From contig CAZPQQ010000073.1 of NCBI GenBank assembly GCA_964588665.1, positions 1 to 16,056 on the forward strand: a stretch of 16,056 bases of DNA, written 5' to 3'. Below the pieces are notes generated by a model that was not told the origin of the DNA, did no database searches, and saw only the letters and a program-made list of their open reading frames with translations. This DNA is from UBA2160 sp964588665. Lineage in GTDB: Bacteria; Chloroflexota; Dehalococcoidia; Lucifugimonadales; UBA1123. Position 1 is the stretch's first letter; each line of letters starts with the position of its first letter. Below, in pieces: positions 14,306-16,056 of this stretch. The translations under genes and the position numbers were made by a program.

Positions 14306-15232
14306 ATGCTTGAAAAGATCTTGGTTCCCCTTGATGGCAGTGAACTGGCGCAGGGCATTCTGCCGTACGTGGTTCGTCTGGCGAAAGGATTGGATGCAAA
14401 GCTGACCCTGTTCACCGTCGTCGATCCGGACGTCGTCAGAACCCCGTCCAAACTGGGATCGCGCGGATCTGTCTGGACCGAATTCGGTCGAGTTCCCATC
14501 AGCGTACCCGACGAACGCCAAAGTCAAGAAGGAAACGATCCTGGCCTGGCGTCTCACGTGTTCGAGCGCACGGAGAGGACTGCCGAGGGATTCCTCAGGG
14601 AAATCGCCGAACGAATCGGCGGGTCCGATCTGGATGTCGACTACAGGGTAGGTTTCGGGAGCCCCGCGGACCAGATCGCGTCCGTCGCCGAGAAAGAGGG
14701 TTACAGCCTTGTCGCCATGTCCACCCACGCTAGAGGCACTCTTGGGCGCGGCATTTTGGGCAGCGTGACTGACCGTGTCGCCCACTCCAACACCGTGCCA
14801 GTGATGACAGTCCGGCCCGAAGACGCCAGAGAATACGGCCCGGAGAGAGAGGCGTTCAACTCTGTCGTCGTTCCGTTGGACGGCTCGATACTGGCGGAAA
14901 GCGCATTGCCGTATGCCGAGGAGATCGCCTCGAAGCTCGGCCTCAGCATCACGCTGGTGCACGTCGTGCGTTTCGTCGTGCCGTCAGTGCCGACCGAGTT
15001 CTACGACGGTATCGCGGACACCGAGTGGGAAGAGCTGGAAAAGGAAGCTCCTCAGGGGCGGTTCCGCCCGTGTAATCGTCGATCTGGTGCACGAAACGCC
15101 GAACAGCCTTGTCGTCATGACCACCCGAGGCATCTCCGGGTTGACGCGGTGGGTGCTTGGAAGCGTCACCGAGAAGGTTGTGAGGTCGTCAGGCAACCCA
15201 GTGATCATTCTCCCGGGCGCCGAGCTGCCTGA
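14306..15232 (+). CDS. Tandem universal stress protein (UspA family), second domain frameshifted
   Basis: The frame has 308 codons. Domain 1 (residues 1-170) is a complete UspA fold: EKILVPLDGSELAQGILPY at the start, GFGSPADQIASVAE (116-129), LVAMSTHARG and the nucleotide-loop region GRGILGSVTDRV (147-158), closing with PVMTVRP. Domain 2 begins at about 185 with NSVVVPLDGSILAESALPYA and is normal to EELEKEA (242-248, near 15050). From there the frame encodes unrelated basic residues. The expected C-terminal half is in the next frame (see the fragment at 15051-15245). Compared with domain 1, about 17-20 residues are also missing at the junction, so a deletion changed the frame. UspA proteins bind ATP and help survival under stress. 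Domain 1 could still work alone. The ATG has TGAGGA 6 nt upstream. Confidence 0.85.
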   Translation: MLEKILVPLDGSELAQGILPYVVRLAKGLDAKLTLFTVVDPDVVRTPSKLGSRGSVWTEFGRVPISVPDERQSQEGNDPGLASHVFERTERTAEGFLREIAERIGGSDLDVDYRVGFGSPADQIASVAEKEGYSLVAMSTHARGTLGRGILGSVTDRVAHSNTVPVMTVRPEDAREYGPEREAFNSVVVPLDGSILAESALPYAEEIASKLGLSITLVHVVRFVVPSVPTEFYDGIADTEWEELEKEAPQGRFRPCNRRSGARNAEQPCRHDHPRHLRVDAVGAWKRHREGCEVVRQPSDHSPGRRAA

Positions 15233-15245
15233 GTCTGACGAGTAG
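15051..15245 (+). pseudogene. Out-of-frame C-terminal half of the second UspA domain
   Basis: In the frame shifted by one base from the upstream gene, this segment encodes GGSARVIVDLVHE, then SLVVMTTRGISGLTRW, VLGSVTEKVV and NPVIILPG, ending at the TAG at 15243-15245. These are the last strands and nucleotide loop of a UspA domain and match the missing end of the upstream gene. There is no start codon with a ribosome site at its head, so it is a severed fragment rather than a gene of its own. The exact breakpoint (about 15046-15062) is not resolved. Sequencing error alone would not explain the missing 17-20 residues. Confidence 0.8.
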
Positions 15246-15368
15246 GCTGCCCAACGGGATCAATGTTGCGATGGGCGGCTGCGATTCAGGCTGCTGATGT
15301 CGAGTCGCGACCCGGAAATGCCGATTCGTGGGACTGGTACTTGATTGCGATAATCAGCGTTAACTGTG

Positions 15369-15431
15369 CCGTTCGTGGTGAGCTTGTCGAACCACCGGCC
15401 GCGGGCCCTTCGACAGGCTCAGGGCGAACGG
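15369..15431. repeat. REP-like inverted pair between convergent genes
   Basis: Two 25-nt arms (15369-15393, opening CCGTTCGTGG; 15407-15431, closing GGGCGAACGG) are near-perfect reverse complements. They are separated by 13 nt and mismatch mainly at a TGG/GGG internal bulge. The left arm matches the element at 10231-10255 at 24 of 25 bases in reverse. The pair can fold into a long hairpin. It lies between the ends of the convergent UspA and polyprenyl synthase genes, where it may serve as a transcript end or a bidirectional stop. There is no T run. Confidence 0.82.
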
Positions 15432-15463
15432 ATTATCCTAACGGCGATTTCCGACACTAGGTG

Positions 15464-16056
15464 CTAGCTGCGTCGCTCCAGAACCTGGGCCAGGAGCTCT
15501 TCCAGAGAATCCCGTGAATCGTTCTTGGGAAGCGTGAGCAGCAGTCCTCGCGCCCTCACGCATCTCTCGCCGGCAATCGCGTAGGCCGAGTCGATGATCG
15601 ACGGCTGCTGCACCATGTCGACCGCCTTCTTCAGCAGGTCGGTGTCCTCGGGCTCGTCGAAGAATCGTGAAATTGGATTCTCCTTCGGGTAGCGCTCCAT
15701 TGCGATGAAAGCGGGCAGGGTCAGGATGCCCTGAGCCAGATCGCTGCCGACCGGCTTGCCGATCTCTTTCTCAGTGCCCTCGAAATCGAGGATGTCGTCC
15801 ACCATCTGGAATGCCATCCCAAGCTCGCAACTGTACTCCTTCAACGCCTGAGCTTGCTCCGAAGACGCGCCGCTGAGGATCGCGCCGGACTCGCCGGACG
15901 TCGAAAAGAGTGAGGCGGTCTTTTCGTAGATGCGCTTGTAGTAACCGTCCACGGTTTGGTCGGAGCTAAACGTCCCAACCAACTCCCGCAGCTCGCCGCT
16001 CGACAGGTCCATGATGGTCTCTGAGAACCGCCTGATCACTCCCACGTGGCCTGTGT
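15464..16056 (-). CDS. Polyprenyl diphosphate synthase, C-terminal part (runs off window)
   Basis: At least 197 residues are present. The frame stays open to the window edge, so the N-terminal part, including the first DDxxD motif, lies beyond 16056. The GTG at 16045 is internal. The visible part is the all-alpha trans-prenyltransferase fold: FSETIMDLSSGEL, YYKRIYEKTASLFSTSGESGAIL, then the second aspartate-rich motif in FQMVDDILDFEG, KEIGKPVGSDLAQGILTLPAFIAM, and a C-terminal helix pair. These enzymes add isopentenyl units to make the side chain of menaquinone or ubiquinone, or carriers. Chain length cannot be judged without the residues before the first aspartate motif. It is convergent with the UspA gene, with a REP-like pair between them. 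Confidence 0.92.
   Translation of the reverse strand, partial: TGHVGVIRRFSETIMDLSSGELRELVGTFSSDQTVDGYYKRIYEKTASLFSTSGESGAILSGASSEQAQALKEYSCELGMAFQMVDDILDFEGTEKEIGKPVGSDLAQGILTLPAFIAMERYPKENPISRFFDEPEDTDLLKKAVDMVQQPSIIDSAYAIAGERCVRARGLLLTLPKNDSRDSLEELLAQVLERRS

Noticed and set aside
14213..14962. 249-codon minus-strand frame across the heptamer repeat
   Set aside because: It is antisense to the well-supported UspA gene. Its C-terminal repeats (SRQPPAA) are just the translated heptamer array.
15263..15460. 65-codon open frame after the UspA gene
   Set aside because: Its product is mostly the translated REP-like pair, and it has no ribosome site or family match.

Overview
The window is about 57-60% GC by eye, densely coded and bacterial. 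No rRNA, tRNA, CRISPR array, complete insertion sequence or prophage is visible. The gene content suggests an environmental, probably marine, Chloroflexota of the Dehalococcoidia/SAR202 type. It combines a quinone-linked PyrD, a YtcJ-type amidohydrolase with a NIPSNAP partner, Na+-linked antiporters and GC-rich REP-like palindromes. This assignment is inference only, because there is no phylogenetic marker to test it with here.

Layout. (1) 94-3265, minus strand: an apparent operon reading zinc-ribbon coiled-coil protein, then a serine-recombinase-family protein, then pyrD (class 2 dihydroorotate dehydrogenase). Gaps are 7 and 24 nt. The recombinase keeps its DNA-binding half but has lost the catalytic serine and arginine motif of the resolvase domain. 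(2) 3651-7369, plus strand: pyruvate kinase followed by a cysteinyl-tRNA synthetase fused in frame to a GT-A (family 2-like) glycosyltransferase domain. The unit is closed by a textbook intrinsic terminator at 7396-7429. (3) 7557-10174: a Na+/Ca2+ exchanger-family protein and NhaA, two cation antiporters side by side. (4) 10384-12439: a strong sigma70-like promoter, then a NIPSNAP protein and a YtcJ-like metal-dependent amidohydrolase, probably co-transcribed. (5) 12509-13935: a promoter and an MFS transporter. (6) 14158-15245: a tandem universal stress protein with a heptamer tandem repeat in its leader and a frameshift plus deletion in its second domain. (7) 15369-15431: a REP-like inverted pair between convergent genes, then the C-terminal part of a polyprenyl diphosphate synthase on the minus strand running off the window end.

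How the parts relate. Most genes are housekeeping (pyrimidine synthesis, glycolysis, tRNA charging, isoprenoid chain synthesis) or ion homeostasis. The NIPSNAP-amidohydrolase-MFS stretch looks like an accessory catabolic and uptake segment. The two most unusual items are the catalytically degenerate recombinase embedded in a housekeeping operon and the CysRS-glycosyltransferase fusion. Smaller points are a K+-independent signature in pyruvate kinase, swapped ligand residues in the exchanger, the broken UspA domain and the dispersed palindromes.
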